Of a DNA stretch of 64,000 nt, positions 49,327 to 60,044 are shown piece by piece; positions within the stretch are counted from its first letter, which is position 1; each line of letters begins with the position of its first letter. This DNA is from W425 sp964503235. GTDB lineage: Bacteria; Chloroflexota; Dehalococcoidia; Dehalococcoidales; RBG-16-60-22. Below the pieces are notes generated by a model. It was not told the DNA's origin. It ran no database searches and saw only the letters and a list, made by a program, of their open reading frames with translations. A program made the translations under genes and the position numbers. Location of the stretch: NCBI GenBank assembly GCA_964503235.1, contig CAZCZJ010000001.1, positions 1-64,000 on the forward strand, in the 5' to 3' direction.

Positions 49327-51444
49327 ATGAACACTTTTGTCTTAACCAAGCTTTATCAACTGGCACATCTGTATAACATACAGACAGCCTACTATGATGT
49401 GTCTCACCATAGGCGGCAAGCCTCTGTAGAGAGCCTGCTGGCCGTAATTAAAGCCCTGGGAGCACCGGTAGCCTCCCTGAATGATGTCGCCTCGGCTTTA
49501 CGGAAAAGAAGGCAGGCACTCCAGCAACGGATTCTGGAACCGGTTACCGTAGTCTGGAATGGTAAACGCCCGATAATCAGGGTATGTGTACCGGGTAGTA
49601 CTGCTGATGCTCCCTGGCGCGGTCAACTGGATATGGAGGATAACAGACGAAAGACCTGGCAATGGCCGGCTGCCGACCTGCCCGTCCTGGAGAAAACGGA
49701 TATCGAGGGGACCAGCTACGTAGTAAAGCAGATTAATCTGCCGGAAAGCCTCCCGTGGGGCTATCATAGATTCTCGTTAGTAACAGAGGGGAGTCATGCC
49801 GAGACACTTATAATATCGGCACCCGATAAGGCATACCTGCCTCCCGGAGAACCAAGGAACCATACTTGGGGCGTCTTCATACCACTGTACGCTTTGCACA
49901 ACCGAAGCAGCTGGGCCAGCGGTGATTATGCAGCACTCGGGTCTCTGGCTGAATGGATATCGTCACTGGGTGGACAGACTATAGCCACACTTCCGCTACT
50001 GCCGACCTTTCTTGATGAACCCTTTGAACCCAGTCCCTACGCACCTGTAAGCCGATTACTCTGGAACGAATTTTATATCAATATAGAAAATGTGCCAGAG
50101 CTTTCTAAATCCTCGCAGGCAAAGGCGCTGCTGCAATCATCATCGTTTCTCTCCGAAATCGAGAAGCTGCGGGATTTGCCGCTGGTAGACTACCGCCGAC
50201 AGATGGCGTTAAAGCGCCGCGTTCTGGAGGAATCCTGCATCTACCTGACTGCAGAGAAGTCAGACCGGTTCCAGGATTTCAGGGAATTCATTCAGGCTAA
50301 TCCCATCATTGAGGACTACGCCCGTTTCCGGGCAACCATGGAAAAGCTACGTTCTCCCTGGTCAAACTGGCCAAAACGGTTACGTGATGGCACCCTGAAT
50401 GAAGGCGACTATGAAGAGAAAAACAAGCTTTACCATATGTATGCCCAGTGGCTAGCTCATGAGCAGGTTCAAGCTCTTTCTGAGAAATCCCGCGAAAAGG
50501 ATGTGACATTATATTTTGACCTGCCTCTGGGAACCCACCCCGAAGGCTATGACGTGTGGCGTGAGCGTGAAAACTTCGCTCTGGAGGCAACGGCCGGAGC
50601 ACCGCCCGATTCCGTTTTCACCTGGGGACAGGACTGGCTGTTTCCACCACTACATCCGGAAAGAATAAGGGACCAGCGATACTGCTACCTCAGGGACTAC
50701 CTACGCCATCATCTCCAACATGCCGGTATGCTTCGCATCGACCATGTCATGGGCTTGCACCGGCTCTTCTGGATTCCAAAAGGTCTTGACGCCAGCCATG
50801 GCGTTTACGTACGCTATCAAGCCGAGGAGCTTTACGCCATCCTGATGCTCGAGTCTCACCGTCATCGGAGCGTTATCGTAGGAGAAGATTTGGGTACGGT
50901 GCCGTCCTATGTCAGACCGACCATGTCGCGGCATGGCCTCCAGCGCATGTATGTGTTACATTACGAACTTGCTGATTCAAATACGTTACATCGTCCACAG
51001 CGAAACACTGTTGCCAGCCTGAATACTCATGATATGCCCCCCTTCGCCTCTTTCTGGCAGGGACTTGATATTCCGGAAAGGCTGAATCTAGGGCTGCTGA
51101 ATGATGAAAGCGCTCGGGCTGAGAAAAAAGAGCGTCAGAAAACCAGGCGTGCTCTGGCAACCTTTCTACACAATAAAGGCTGGCTGCCAGGCGATGATAC
51201 CGATGTTCGTGCTGTTTTCAGGGCCTGTTTATCATTCCTGAGTGCCAGCCTGGCCAGTGTCGTTCTGGTAAATCTGGAAGACTTGTGGCAGGAAACCAAG
51301 TCCCAGAATGTACCCAGTACCGACGACAGAAATCCCAATTGGCGCCGAAAGACTCGCTACACACTTGAGGAGTTTTGCCAGTTGCCGGAGTTTCGTGATA
51401 CTCTGAAGGAAATGGACAGGCTCAGGAAACAGGCGGAGAAATGA
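49327..51444 (+). CDS. malQ: 4-alpha-glucanotransferase (amylomaltase, GH77)
   Basis: A 705-residue GH77 enzyme. The catalytic set is visible as the Asp nucleophile in RIDHVMGLHR, the Glu acid/base in VGEDLGTVP, and the transition-state Asp in NTHDMPPFASFW. There is an N-terminal extension of about 180 residues with a beta-sandwich-like part, as in long bacterial MalQ proteins. It transfers maltodextrin segments, building longer glucan chains for the branching enzyme. It overlaps treZ by 4 bases (ATGA), so it heads the treZ-GH57-treY operon. Confidence 0.92.
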   Translation: MNTFVLTKLYQLAHLYNIQTAYYDVSHHRRQASVESLLAVIKALGAPVASLNDVASALRKRRQALQQRILEPVTVVWNGKRPIIRVCVPGSTADAPWRGQLDMEDNRRKTWQWPAADLPVLEKTDIEGTSYVVKQINLPESLPWGYHRFSLVTEGSHAETLIISAPDKAYLPPGEPRNHTWGVFIPLYALHNRSSWASGDYAALGSLAEWISSLGGQTIATLPLLPTFLDEPFEPSPYAPVSRLLWNEFYINIENVPELSKSSQAKALLQSSSFLSEIEKLRDLPLVDYRRQMALKRRVLEESCIYLTAEKSDRFQDFREFIQANPIIEDYARFRATMEKLRSPWSNWPKRLRDGTLNEGDYEEKNKLYHMYAQWLAHEQVQALSEKSREKDVTLYFDLPLGTHPEGYDVWRERENFALEATAGAPPDSVFTWGQDWLFPPLHPERIRDQRYCYLRDYLRHHLQHAGMLRIDHVMGLHRLFWIPKGLDASHGVYVRYQAEELYAILMLESHRHRSVIVGEDLGTVPSYVRPTMSRHGLQRMYVLHYELADSNTLHRPQRNTVASLNTHDMPPFASFWQGLDIPERLNLGLLNDESARAEKKERQKTRRALATFLHNKGWLPGDDTDVRAVFRACLSFLSASLASVVLVNLEDLWQETKSQNVPSTDDRNPNWRRKTRYTLEEFCQLPEFRDTLKEMDRLRKQAEK

Positions 51445-53282
51445 GTACGGATATTATCCTCGGTGCTACGTATCTAGGGAATGATAGAACCAGTTTCTCA
51501 GTATGGGCGCCATTCTCAGAGCAGGTGGAGGCACATATCATCGGGCCCGAGGAACGAATACTACCTTTGGATAAGAATAACCGGGGCTACTTCGAGACAA
51601 TCGCCGAAGGCGTACTAGCAGGAAGCCTCTACTTTTATCGCCTGGACGGGCAAACAGAATTCCCGGACCCCGCTTCCCGTTTTCAGCCCCAGGGAGTTCA
51701 CGGGCCTTCCCGGATAGTAGACCCGGATTTTCCCTGGGAAGACAACCAATGGCCGGGACTACCACTTCAAGACTATATCATCTACGAGCTTCATGCCGGT
51801 ACGTTCACGCCTGAAGGCACCTTTGATGCCATCACAGCTCATCTGGACGGGCTGAAAGAATTGGGCATAACCGCCATGGAGTTGATGCCGGTCGCCCAGT
51901 TCCCCGGGAGCCGAAACTGGGGCTATGACGGTGTTTATCCTTTCGCTGTTCAAGATTCCTACGGGGGTCCGGACGGTCTCAAACGGCTGGTGAATGCCTG
52001 CCACAGGGAAGGCCTGGCAGTTGTTCTGGACGTGGTCTACAACCACCTCGGCCCCGAGGGCAACCGTCTGGCAGAGTTCGGTCCGTATTTTACGGACAGG
52101 TACCATACGCCCTGGGGAGCCGCCCTCAACTTCGACGGGGCTTACAGCGATGAGGTGCGTCGGTTTTTTATTGAGAACGCTCTATACTGGATAACCGAAT
52201 TTCATATCGATGCCCTTCGCCTAGACGCACTTCATGCTATACTGGACATTTCGGCCTACACCTTTATTGAAGAGTTAGCTTCTTTAGTACACGAGCAGGC
52301 GAAAAAACTGAACCGCAGTATTTATCTTATCGGAGAAAGCACCGCTAACGACGCCCGTCTCGTCCGACCTCAGGAATTTGGTGGCTACGGACTGGATGCA
52401 CAGTGGAATGATGATTTCCACCATGCCCTGCGCGTGCTGCTTACGCATGAAAAGACCGGATACTATCAGGACTTCGGCACCATCCAGCAAATGGCTAAGG
52501 CATATCATGAAGGTTTTATCTACTCCGGAGAGTATTCTCTCTACCGTAAGCACCGGCACGGTACTTCCTCAAAAGATATTCCGGCACACCGTTTTGTGGT
52601 TTTCTCCCAGAACCACGACCAGGTGGGCAATCGGGCCCGCAGCGAGCGCCTGAGCCAGCTTGTCTCGTTTGATTCCCTGAAACTGGCAGCCGGTATCGTC
52701 ATGCTATCTCCTTTCCTGCCCCTTGTATTTATGGGTGAGGAATACGGTGAAACGGCACCATTCCCATATTTTGTCAGCCATTCGGACCCTGCCCTTATAG
52801 AAGCGGTAAGAAAAGGACGCCAGGAAGAGTTCACCACCTTTGACTGGCAAAGTGAAATCCCCAACCCGCAGGACGAAGCCATTTTTTTGTCTGCCAAGCT
52901 CAATCACGAGCAATGCGGAAACGGACAACATAAGATACTCTATGAGTTTTACCACGAGCTTATCCGCCTCCGCAGAGAAAATCCGGCACTTGCCTGCCCG
53001 AACAAGGACACTATGGAGGTTCTGGGGGATGAGAGCAATAAGACGCTTTATGTCCACCGCTGGCTTAAAGATAGTAAAGTTGTTATAATATTTAGTTTTA
53101 GTGATAATAAGGTTGATGTACATCGGCCTATTCCTTCAGGACAATGGTATAAAATCTTGGACTCAACCGAGGCACGATGGCTCGGGGATGGGAATACCAT
53201 TCCTGGGAAAATCGACTCTAAAGGTGAAATCGACCTGACCCTGGAACCAAAATCATTTGTCCTTTTAGAGAAAGAGAGCTAA
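51441..53282 (+). CDS. treZ: Malto-oligosyltrehalose trehalohydrolase
   Basis: A 613-residue GH13 enzyme with the TreZ order: an N-terminal CBM48-like domain (about 10-95), a barrel from about residue 105, Asp nucleophile in ALRLDALHAI, Glu acid/base in LIGESTAND, and Asp in FSQNHDQVGNRARS. The NRARSERL stretch is typical of TreZ. It releases trehalose from the maltooligosyl-trehalose made by TreY. Its ATG overlaps the malQ stop. The GH57 gene follows after 4 bases. Confidence 0.93.
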   Translation: MSTDIILGATYLGNDRTSFSVWAPFSEQVEAHIIGPEERILPLDKNNRGYFETIAEGVLAGSLYFYRLDGQTEFPDPASRFQPQGVHGPSRIVDPDFPWEDNQWPGLPLQDYIIYELHAGTFTPEGTFDAITAHLDGLKELGITAMELMPVAQFPGSRNWGYDGVYPFAVQDSYGGPDGLKRLVNACHREGLAVVLDVVYNHLGPEGNRLAEFGPYFTDRYHTPWGAALNFDGAYSDEVRRFFIENALYWITEFHIDALRLDALHAILDISAYTFIEELASLVHEQAKKLNRSIYLIGESTANDARLVRPQEFGGYGLDAQWNDDFHHALRVLLTHEKTGYYQDFGTIQQMAKAYHEGFIYSGEYSLYRKHRHGTSSKDIPAHRFVVFSQNHDQVGNRARSERLSQLVSFDSLKLAAGIVMLSPFLPLVFMGEEYGETAPFPYFVSHSDPALIEAVRKGRQEEFTTFDWQSEIPNPQDEAIFLSAKLNHEQCGNGQHKILYEFYHELIRLRRENPALACPNKDTMEVLGDESNKTLYVHRWLKDSKVVIIFSFSDNKVDVHRPIPSGQWYKILDSTEARWLGDGNTIPGKIDSKGEIDLTLEPKSFVLLEKES

Positions 53283-53286
53283 CCGG

Positions 53287-55713
53287 ATGGAGCGTTATAT
53301 CTGCATTCACGGGCATTTTTACCAGCCGCCCCGCGAAAACGCCTGGCTGGAATATATTGAGTTACAGGACTCGGCGTACCCCTACCACGACTGGAATGAG
53401 AGAATAACCGCCGAGTGTTATGAACCCAACAGCACCTCGCGTATACTGGATAGCGATGACTTCATTAACCAGATAGTCAATAATTACACTCGGATGAGCT
53501 TTGACTTCGGTCCCACTCTACTTATGTGGCTGGAGAAGTATGAGCCCGGTGTCTATCAGGCAGTCATCGAGGCCGACCGGCAGAGCCGGGAGAATTTCTC
53601 CGGGCACGGCTCGGCCCTGGCACAGGCATATAACCATATGATAATGCCGCTGGCTAATCACCGGGACAGATACAGCCAGATCCTGTGGGGAATACGGGAC
53701 TTTGAGCACAGCTTCGGGCGGCAGCCGGAAGGGTTGTGGCTCCCCGAAACAGCGGTAGACCTGGAGACGCTGGAAATTATGGCGGAGATGGGAATAAAAT
53801 TCACTATCCTGGCCCCGCACCAGGCGAAGCGTGTGCGCAAGCTGGACACGGAGAATTGGGATGATGTTAGCAAGGGTAATATTGAAACTACACGAGCCTA
53901 TATGATTAATCTCCCCTCAGGCCGTCGGTTGAACCTGTTCTTCTATAACGGTCCCATATCCCGCGCTGTTGCCTTTGAAGATATGTTGAATAGCGGTGAA
54001 ACCTTCGCTAATAAGTTGATTGATTCCTTTTCCGAAAAGCGAGACTGGCCTCAGCTCGTCCACATCGCTACCGACGGCGAGACCTACGGGCATCACCACC
54101 GCTTTGGGGACATGGCGCTGGCCTTTGCCCTGCATCATATCGAGACTAATAATCTGGCGAAAATTACCAATTACGGCGAATATCTGGAGAAATACCCGCC
54201 CACCCACGAAGTAGAGATTATCGAAAAGACATCCTGGAGCTGTATGCACGGCGTTGACCGCTGGTGGAGCGACTGTGGTGATAACAGCGGGGCTCATCCC
54301 AAGTGGAACCAGGCCTGGAGGACACCGCTGCGGGACGCCCTGGACTGGCTGCGCGACAGCGTGGCCGGAAGGTACGAGGAAAAGGCCGGACAATACCTGA
54401 AAGACCCCTGGGCGGCTCGGGATGATTACATTAACGTTATCCTCAATCGCTCTCCGGATAACGTGGCGCGGTTTCTGAGCCAGCATGCTACCCGTGAATT
54501 AAGCGAGGAGGAGAGGATAGCAACGCTCAAACTCCTTGAGCTTCAGCGTCACGCCATGCTAATGTATACCAGCTGCGGCTGGTTCTTTGATGACCTGGCC
54601 GGTATCGAGACGGTACAGGTCATCCAATATGCCGGACGGGTGGTGCAACTGGCGCAGGTGCTATTTGGTGATGACACGGAACAGCATTTCCTGGTACTCC
54701 TGGAGAAAGCGAAAAGCAATGTTCCGGAGCAGGGCGATGGCCGTCGCATATATGAGAACTGCGTTAAGCCTGCCATGGTAGACCTGACCAGGGTCGTTGC
54801 TCACTACGCTATTAGCTCCCTTTTTGAGGAGTATAACGACGAGTCCAGGATTAACTGCTATTTGATACACAACGAAGACTACCAGACGACGGTCTGTGGT
54901 AAGACGAGATTAGCCGTAGGCCGCTCTAAAGTAACCTCGGAGATAACTGGTGAGTCGGCAGTTTTCAGCTTCGGCGTTTTCCATTTCGGAGACCACGTTA
55001 TCAATGCCGGTGTCCGGGATTACCAGGGAGAAGAACCATATCAGACGATGGTAGCGGAAACTACCCAGACCTGCGCCGCTGCCGACTTCACGGAGGTTAT
55101 CCATTTACTGGACAAGCATTTCGTTAGTTCCTCTTACTCGTTAAAATCCCTTTTCCGTGACGAGCAGCGTAAGGTGCTTGGTTATATCCTTGAGTCTACT
55201 ATGTCGGAGATTGAAGCAGCTTACCGGCAGCTCTATGAAACCCACTATCCGCCGATGCGCTTCCTGTCCGAACTGGGTGGCCCGGTGCCCAAGGCCTTCC
55301 ATGCCGCCGCCGAGTTGATTCTGAATATCGACCTGCACCGTGCCGTCAGCAGCGATACCCTCGATATAGAAGGTATCAGAACCATCGTGTCTACCGCTAA
55401 GTCGTGGGAGGTTGACCTTGACGCCGACGGTATCAGCTATGACTTACAGGAAAACCTGGAAAGAATGATGACAACTCTGGTCGGCACCCCTGAGGATACT
55501 GGTGTTCTTAAAAACCTGATAGATAGCATCAAGCTGGTGCAAACCATGCCCTTTGATGTGGACCTGTGGAAGGTGCAGAACCTCTACTGGAGCATGTTGC
55601 AGACCAGCTACCCGGAGTTTAAACAAAAAGCCGAACAGAATGACCGGCAGGCAGTGAAATGGGTCAAAGACTTTAGCTCTCTGGGAAAGCTAATGAAAAT
55701 AAAGGTCAGCTAG
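53287..55713 (+). CDS. GH57 family alpha-glucan hydrolase/transferase with DUF3536
   Basis: An 808-residue GH57 protein. HGHFYQPPREN opens the barrel, E154 in LWLPETAVD is the likely nucleophile, and D263 in ATDGETYGHH is the likely acid/base. A helical C-terminal part of about 500 residues corresponds to the DUF3536 region. GH57 enzymes include alpha-amylases, branching enzymes and amylopullulanases; which one this is cannot be read from sequence. It sits between treZ and treY, starting 4 bases after treZ, so it likely trims or reshapes the glucan used to make trehalose. Confidence 0.85.
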   Translation: MERYICIHGHFYQPPRENAWLEYIELQDSAYPYHDWNERITAECYEPNSTSRILDSDDFINQIVNNYTRMSFDFGPTLLMWLEKYEPGVYQAVIEADRQSRENFSGHGSALAQAYNHMIMPLANHRDRYSQILWGIRDFEHSFGRQPEGLWLPETAVDLETLEIMAEMGIKFTILAPHQAKRVRKLDTENWDDVSKGNIETTRAYMINLPSGRRLNLFFYNGPISRAVAFEDMLNSGETFANKLIDSFSEKRDWPQLVHIATDGETYGHHHRFGDMALAFALHHIETNNLAKITNYGEYLEKYPPTHEVEIIEKTSWSCMHGVDRWWSDCGDNSGAHPKWNQAWRTPLRDALDWLRDSVAGRYEEKAGQYLKDPWAARDDYINVILNRSPDNVARFLSQHATRELSEEERIATLKLLELQRHAMLMYTSCGWFFDDLAGIETVQVIQYAGRVVQLAQVLFGDDTEQHFLVLLEKAKSNVPEQGDGRRIYENCVKPAMVDLTRVVAHYAISSLFEEYNDESRINCYLIHNEDYQTTVCGKTRLAVGRSKVTSEITGESAVFSFGVFHFGDHVINAGVRDYQGEEPYQTMVAETTQTCAAADFTEVIHLLDKHFVSSSYSLKSLFRDEQRKVLGYILESTMSEIEAAYRQLYETHYPPMRFLSELGGPVPKAFHAAAELILNIDLHRAVSSDTLDIEGIRTIVSTAKSWEVDLDADGISYDLQENLERMMTTLVGTPEDTGVLKNLIDSIKLVQTMPFDVDLWKVQNLYWSMLQTSYPEFKQKAEQNDRQAVKWVKDFSSLGKLMKIKVS

Positions 55714-58056
55714 ATGTCCAGCCAGCTGCGTATACCCGTTGCTACCTACAGGTTTCAATTTAATAAGAACTTTCGCTTTATGGACGCCAGTATGCTGGTA
55801 CCTTATCTCAACCGCCTGGGTATCTCGGATATCTATGCCTCCCCTGTACTAAAAGCGGGGAAGGGTAGTTCTCACGGCTACGATGTTACCGACCCGACTC
55901 ACCTGAATCCCGAACTCGGCACAGGGCATGATTTCGATGCCCTAGTAGAAGAACTCCGGCAGCAACGTATGGGTCTGCTGCTGGATATCGTACCGAATCA
56001 CATGGCGGCAAGCCTCGAAAATCCGTGGTGGCGGGATGTGACGGAGAAGGGGCAAGACTCGCCTTTTGCCGGTTTCTTTGACACCGACTGGCTGGACTTT
56101 AAAGGTCCAGGCGAATCAACAGGTCACCGGCGCTTTTTCGACATCGGCGATTTAATTGGTATTCGTGTGGAAAACCCCGAGGTATTCGAGGCAGCCCACT
56201 CGCTTATTCTCCGCCTGGTTTCAGAAGGTAAAATCACCGGACTGCGCATCGACCATATCGACGGGCTTTACGACCCACTGGAATATCTGCAGCGGTTACA
56301 GCAGCGGATTTCGCCATCGACAAAGAGCCCCGGCTTTTATCTGGTGGTGGAGAAAATCCTCTCCGGTGATGAGACCCTTCCCGAAGCCTGGCCGGTCTTC
56401 GGCACCACCGGCTATGAGTTTACCAATAAATTAAATGTATTATTTGTGGACAGCGACGGTATTAGAGTCATAAACGATATATATTCCCGAGTCACCCGTT
56501 CGGGGAAACCTTTTAACGACCTAGTCTATGAGAAAAAGAAACAGGTCATGAATGAGCTGTTCCCCGACGAAATAGAAGCCCTGGGACGCTACCTGGCTCA
56601 TCTATCAGGACATCTTACCCCAGAAGAAACCAGCCGCGGGCTTATAGAAGCGACCGCCTGCCTGACCGTATATCGTACCTATATCCGGGCTTTTGGAATA
56701 GCGTCTCAAGACAGAATGTACCTGGAAAGTGCTTTCCAAAAAGCCAGACGGCATAGTACTGCATCAACACAGGCACTGGACTTCCTCAAGAAAGTGCTCC
56801 TGCTGGACTTTCCGGCGGACCTTAGCCCGGAAGAGAAGGCCGAGTGGATGAATTTCGTCAGGCGCTGGCAGCAGCTCACCGGGGCTGTCATGGCCAAGGG
56901 ATTCGAGGATACGGCGCTTTATAGCTACCATCTCCTGACTTCTCTTAACGAAGTCGGCGGTAATCCTGATACTCCTGGACTATCTTTAGATGACTTCCAT
57001 AAGTGGAACCTGAACCGGATGAAACACTGGCCATTTACCCTTAATACCACCTCCACCCATGACACCAAGCGCAGCGAGGATGTCCGTGCCAGGATTAACG
57101 TCCTCTCCGAGATTCCCGATGAGTGGGAAGAACACCTGGTGCGGTGGAGGGGCTGGAACGGAGTACACAAACGCAAGCTCGACAGGCTGCCGGTCCCTGA
57201 CCCGAATACGGAGATACTGCTTTACCAGACCTTAATCGGCGCCTGGCCTCTTTCAATAGAAGAAATACCCCTTTTTAAGGAACGCCTGAAAGCCTATATG
57301 ATTAAGGCGGTCAGGGAGGCCAAGAACATTACCAGCTGGATAAAGATAAATCAGGAATATGAAGACTGTATCCTCAGCTTTATAGACGCTATTTTGCAGG
57401 ATTCGGCCGATAATGATTTTTTAACCGATTTCCTGAAGTTTCAGAAAAAGATAGCCTACTACGGAGCATTAAACTCACTTTCGCAGGTACTTTTAAAAAT
57501 AACTTCGCCCGGTGTACCCGATTTTTACCAGGGTACAGAACTGTGGGACTTCAGCCTGGTCGACCCGGATAATCGCCGGCCGGTGGATTTTAAAAAGCGA
57601 CAAAGGCTTCTGGATATTATGATACAAAAAGAGGCGAACGGAAAACCCCCGCCCATCGGCGAGATGCTGACCTCATGGCAGGATGGACATATCAAGTTAT
57701 ATGTGACTTATAAAGCTCTGAATGCCCGCCGGACTAACCACGAGCTATTTCAAAAGGGTGAATATATTCCATCGAGAGTTGAGGGTAAAAGACAGGAGCT
57801 TGTCTGTGCCTTCCTCCGGCGCTATGAGGGAAAATGGGCTTTGACAGCTGTTCCCAGGTTCTTTACGAAATTAACCGGATTGAACGTACTGCCCATTGGG
57901 AAACGGGTGTGGAAAGATGACTGCATTCTCCTTCCTGAGGATGCCCCGCGGAACTGGCTCAATATCCTTACCGGCGAAACTGCTTCCTGTGGAAAAAGCA
58001 TGGCTCTGGCTGAGTTATTTAAAAAATTTCCGGTAGCCATGCTGATAAGCGAGTGA
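55714..58056 (+). CDS. treY: Malto-oligosyltrehalose synthase
   Basis: A 780-residue GH13 enzyme with TreY signatures: TYRFQFNKNF at the start, YASPVLKAGKGSSHGYDVTD, Asp in LRIDHIDGLYDP, Glu in LVVEKIL and Asp in TSTHDTKRSEDVRAR. It converts the reducing end of a maltodextrin to a trehalosyl unit, which TreZ then releases. Its ATG abuts the GH57 stop codon. It converges on glgB with 10 bases between the stops, so the two operons meet tail to tail. Confidence 0.95.
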   Translation: MSSQLRIPVATYRFQFNKNFRFMDASMLVPYLNRLGISDIYASPVLKAGKGSSHGYDVTDPTHLNPELGTGHDFDALVEELRQQRMGLLLDIVPNHMAASLENPWWRDVTEKGQDSPFAGFFDTDWLDFKGPGESTGHRRFFDIGDLIGIRVENPEVFEAAHSLILRLVSEGKITGLRIDHIDGLYDPLEYLQRLQQRISPSTKSPGFYLVVEKILSGDETLPEAWPVFGTTGYEFTNKLNVLFVDSDGIRVINDIYSRVTRSGKPFNDLVYEKKKQVMNELFPDEIEALGRYLAHLSGHLTPEETSRGLIEATACLTVYRTYIRAFGIASQDRMYLESAFQKARRHSTASTQALDFLKKVLLLDFPADLSPEEKAEWMNFVRRWQQLTGAVMAKGFEDTALYSYHLLTSLNEVGGNPDTPGLSLDDFHKWNLNRMKHWPFTLNTTSTHDTKRSEDVRARINVLSEIPDEWEEHLVRWRGWNGVHKRKLDRLPVPDPNTEILLYQTLIGAWPLSIEEIPLFKERLKAYMIKAVREAKNITSWIKINQEYEDCILSFIDAILQDSADNDFLTDFLKFQKKIAYYGALNSLSQVLLKITSPGVPDFYQGTELWDFSLVDPDNRRPVDFKKRQRLLDIMIQKEANGKPPPIGEMLTSWQDGHIKLYVTYKALNARRTNHELFQKGEYIPSRVEGKRQELVCAFLRRYEGKWALTAVPRFFTKLTGLNVLPIGKRVWKDDCILLPEDAPRNWLNILTGETASCGKSMALAELFKKFPVAMLISE

Positions 58057-58066
58057 GCCCCTGCTT

Positions 58067-60034
58067 TCAAGCTTTGATCTTCAGAAATATTACTGCCAGC
58101 GGTGGCAGCGTAATCGTAAGGGAATAAGGACGCCCGTGCATGGGTTTTTTTAAAGCCCTCAGGGCACGCCGGTTGCCCTGGCCGCTGCCATAATATCCCT
58201 TGGCATCACTGTTCAACACTTCTCTCCAAAACCCCGGTTGGGGCACACCGATTTTGTATTTAAACAGTGTCTCCGGAGTAAAGTTACAGACGACCACGAT
58301 AAGGTCATCCGGTGAACGCCCCCTGCGGATAAGACTGACGATGCTGTGCTCGATATCGTTGCAGTCAATCCACTCAAAACCCGATCCCTCAAAGTCCAGT
58401 TGGTGTAGGGCTGGATGGCTCTGGTAGAATTTATTCAGGTCGGCTACCCACTGCTGCAGACCGGAGTGAGGCGGATACTGAAGTAGATTCCATTCCAGGC
58501 TCTCCTCGTGTGCCCACTCCCGCCATTGCCCGAACTCGCCTCCCATGAACAGCAACTTTTTACCAGATTGGGCGTACATATAGCCGAAAAGCAGACGCAA
58601 GTTGGCGAACTTCTGCCAGTCATCACCCGGCATCTTACCCAGCAGCGAACCCTTTCCATAGACAACTTCATCATGCGACAGCGGTAGGATGAAGTTTTCG
58701 TAAAAGGCATATATCATACGGAAGGTCAGATTATTCTGGTGATACTTGCGGTGAACCGGGTCTTTGCACATGTATTCCAGGGTATCATGCATCCAGCCCA
58801 TATCCCACTTCATGCCAAAGCCAAGCCCGCCGAGGTAGGTGGGACGGGACACCATCGGCCAGGCAGTCGACTCCTCGGCAATCATCTGTACGTCAGGATA
58901 CTCCCGGTAGACAACTTCGTTAAGCTGCTTTAGAAAGGCAATAGCTTCCAGGTTTTCACGGCCCCCGTATTTATTGGGTATCCATTTGCCTTCCTTGCGC
59001 CCATAGTCCAGGTAAAGCATGGAGGCAACGGCATCTACCCTTAGCCCGTCGGCATGGTATTTGTCCAGCCAGAACAGGGCGCTGCTTGCCAGGAAACTTC
59101 TTACCTCACTGCGGTCATAGTTGAAAATGCAGCTGTTCCAGTCCGGGTGGATACCCTGCCGGGGGTCTTTGTGCTCGTAGAGATGCGTGCCGTCGAAGAA
59201 ATTCAGGGCGTGTTCGTCATTCGGGAAGTGGGAAGGCACCCAGTCCAGGATAACGCCAATGTTATGCTGATGCAGATAGTCTATCAAGAACATCAAGTCC
59301 TGCGGCGTTCCGTAGCGGCTGGTGGGGGCAAAGTAGCCCGTCGTCTGGTAGCCCCAGGAACCATAGAAGGGGTGTTCCATTAACGGTAAAAATTCAACGT
59401 GGGTAAAGCCCATTTTCTGCAAGTATTCAACCAGCTGTGGCGCCATCTCACGATAGGTCAGATAGCGGTTGCCCTCATCGGAAACACGCCGCCATGAGCC
59501 CGGGTGCATTTCGTAAATAGAGATGGGAGCATCGAGAGCATTACGTTCCCGGCGGTTTTTCATCCATGTCTCATCTCCCCACTTATAGTCTAAATCACAA
59601 ACGATTGAAGCTGTCTTGGGTGGTGTCTCGTAAGAGGTAGCGAACGGGTCCGCCTTCTCAACACGATAGTTATGATAGCGTGACACGATATGGTATTTAT
59701 ATAACGCACCGACGTCCACACCGGGGAGGAACCCCTCCCAGATACCGGATTTTCCGCTTAGATGGAACGGGTGACTGGATTTGTCCCACCCGTTGAAGTC
59801 GCCGATGACGAACACTTCTCGGGCATTTGGCGCCCATACCGCGAAGTACGTCCCGATAACCCCGTCTACCTGTCTGACATGTGCTCCGAGCTTCTCATAC
59901 AACCTGTAATGAGAGCCTTGATTGAACAGGTAAAGGTCATCATCGGAGAGAAGAGTAATATCATGTCTTACTATAGCCAGTGGTTTTTTCCCCTTGGCAG
60001 GCTGTTTCGATTTCCTTTTCATATCAGAAGCCAT
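58067..60034 (-). CDS. glgB: 1,4-alpha-glucan branching enzyme (GH13)
   Basis: A 655-residue GlgB. It has an N-terminal CBM48 domain (about 50-145), then the barrel with Asp in LRVDAVASMLYLDYGR, Glu in IAEESTAWP, and the PLSHDEVVYGKGS and FMGGEFGQWREW segments typical of branching enzymes. It adds alpha-1,6 branches to linear glucan. It is the third gene of the REC-treS-glgB minus-strand operon, 10 bases after the treS/maltokinase gene. No glgA, glgC or glgE lies in the window. Confidence 0.95.
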   Translation of the reverse strand: MASDMKRKSKQPAKGKKPLAIVRHDITLLSDDDLYLFNQGSHYRLYEKLGAHVRQVDGVIGTYFAVWAPNAREVFVIGDFNGWDKSSHPFHLSGKSGIWEGFLPGVDVGALYKYHIVSRYHNYRVEKADPFATSYETPPKTASIVCDLDYKWGDETWMKNRRERNALDAPISIYEMHPGSWRRVSDEGNRYLTYREMAPQLVEYLQKMGFTHVEFLPLMEHPFYGSWGYQTTGYFAPTSRYGTPQDLMFLIDYLHQHNIGVILDWVPSHFPNDEHALNFFDGTHLYEHKDPRQGIHPDWNSCIFNYDRSEVRSFLASSALFWLDKYHADGLRVDAVASMLYLDYGRKEGKWIPNKYGGRENLEAIAFLKQLNEVVYREYPDVQMIAEESTAWPMVSRPTYLGGLGFGMKWDMGWMHDTLEYMCKDPVHRKYHQNNLTFRMIYAFYENFILPLSHDEVVYGKGSLLGKMPGDDWQKFANLRLLFGYMYAQSGKKLLFMGGEFGQWREWAHEESLEWNLLQYPPHSGLQQWVADLNKFYQSHPALHQLDFEGSGFEWIDCNDIEHSIVSLIRRGRSPDDLIVVVCNFTPETLFKYKIGVPQPGFWREVLNSDAKGYYGSGQGNRRALRALKKPMHGRPYSLTITLPPLAVIFLKIKA

Positions 60035-60044
60035 TTTTACGTCT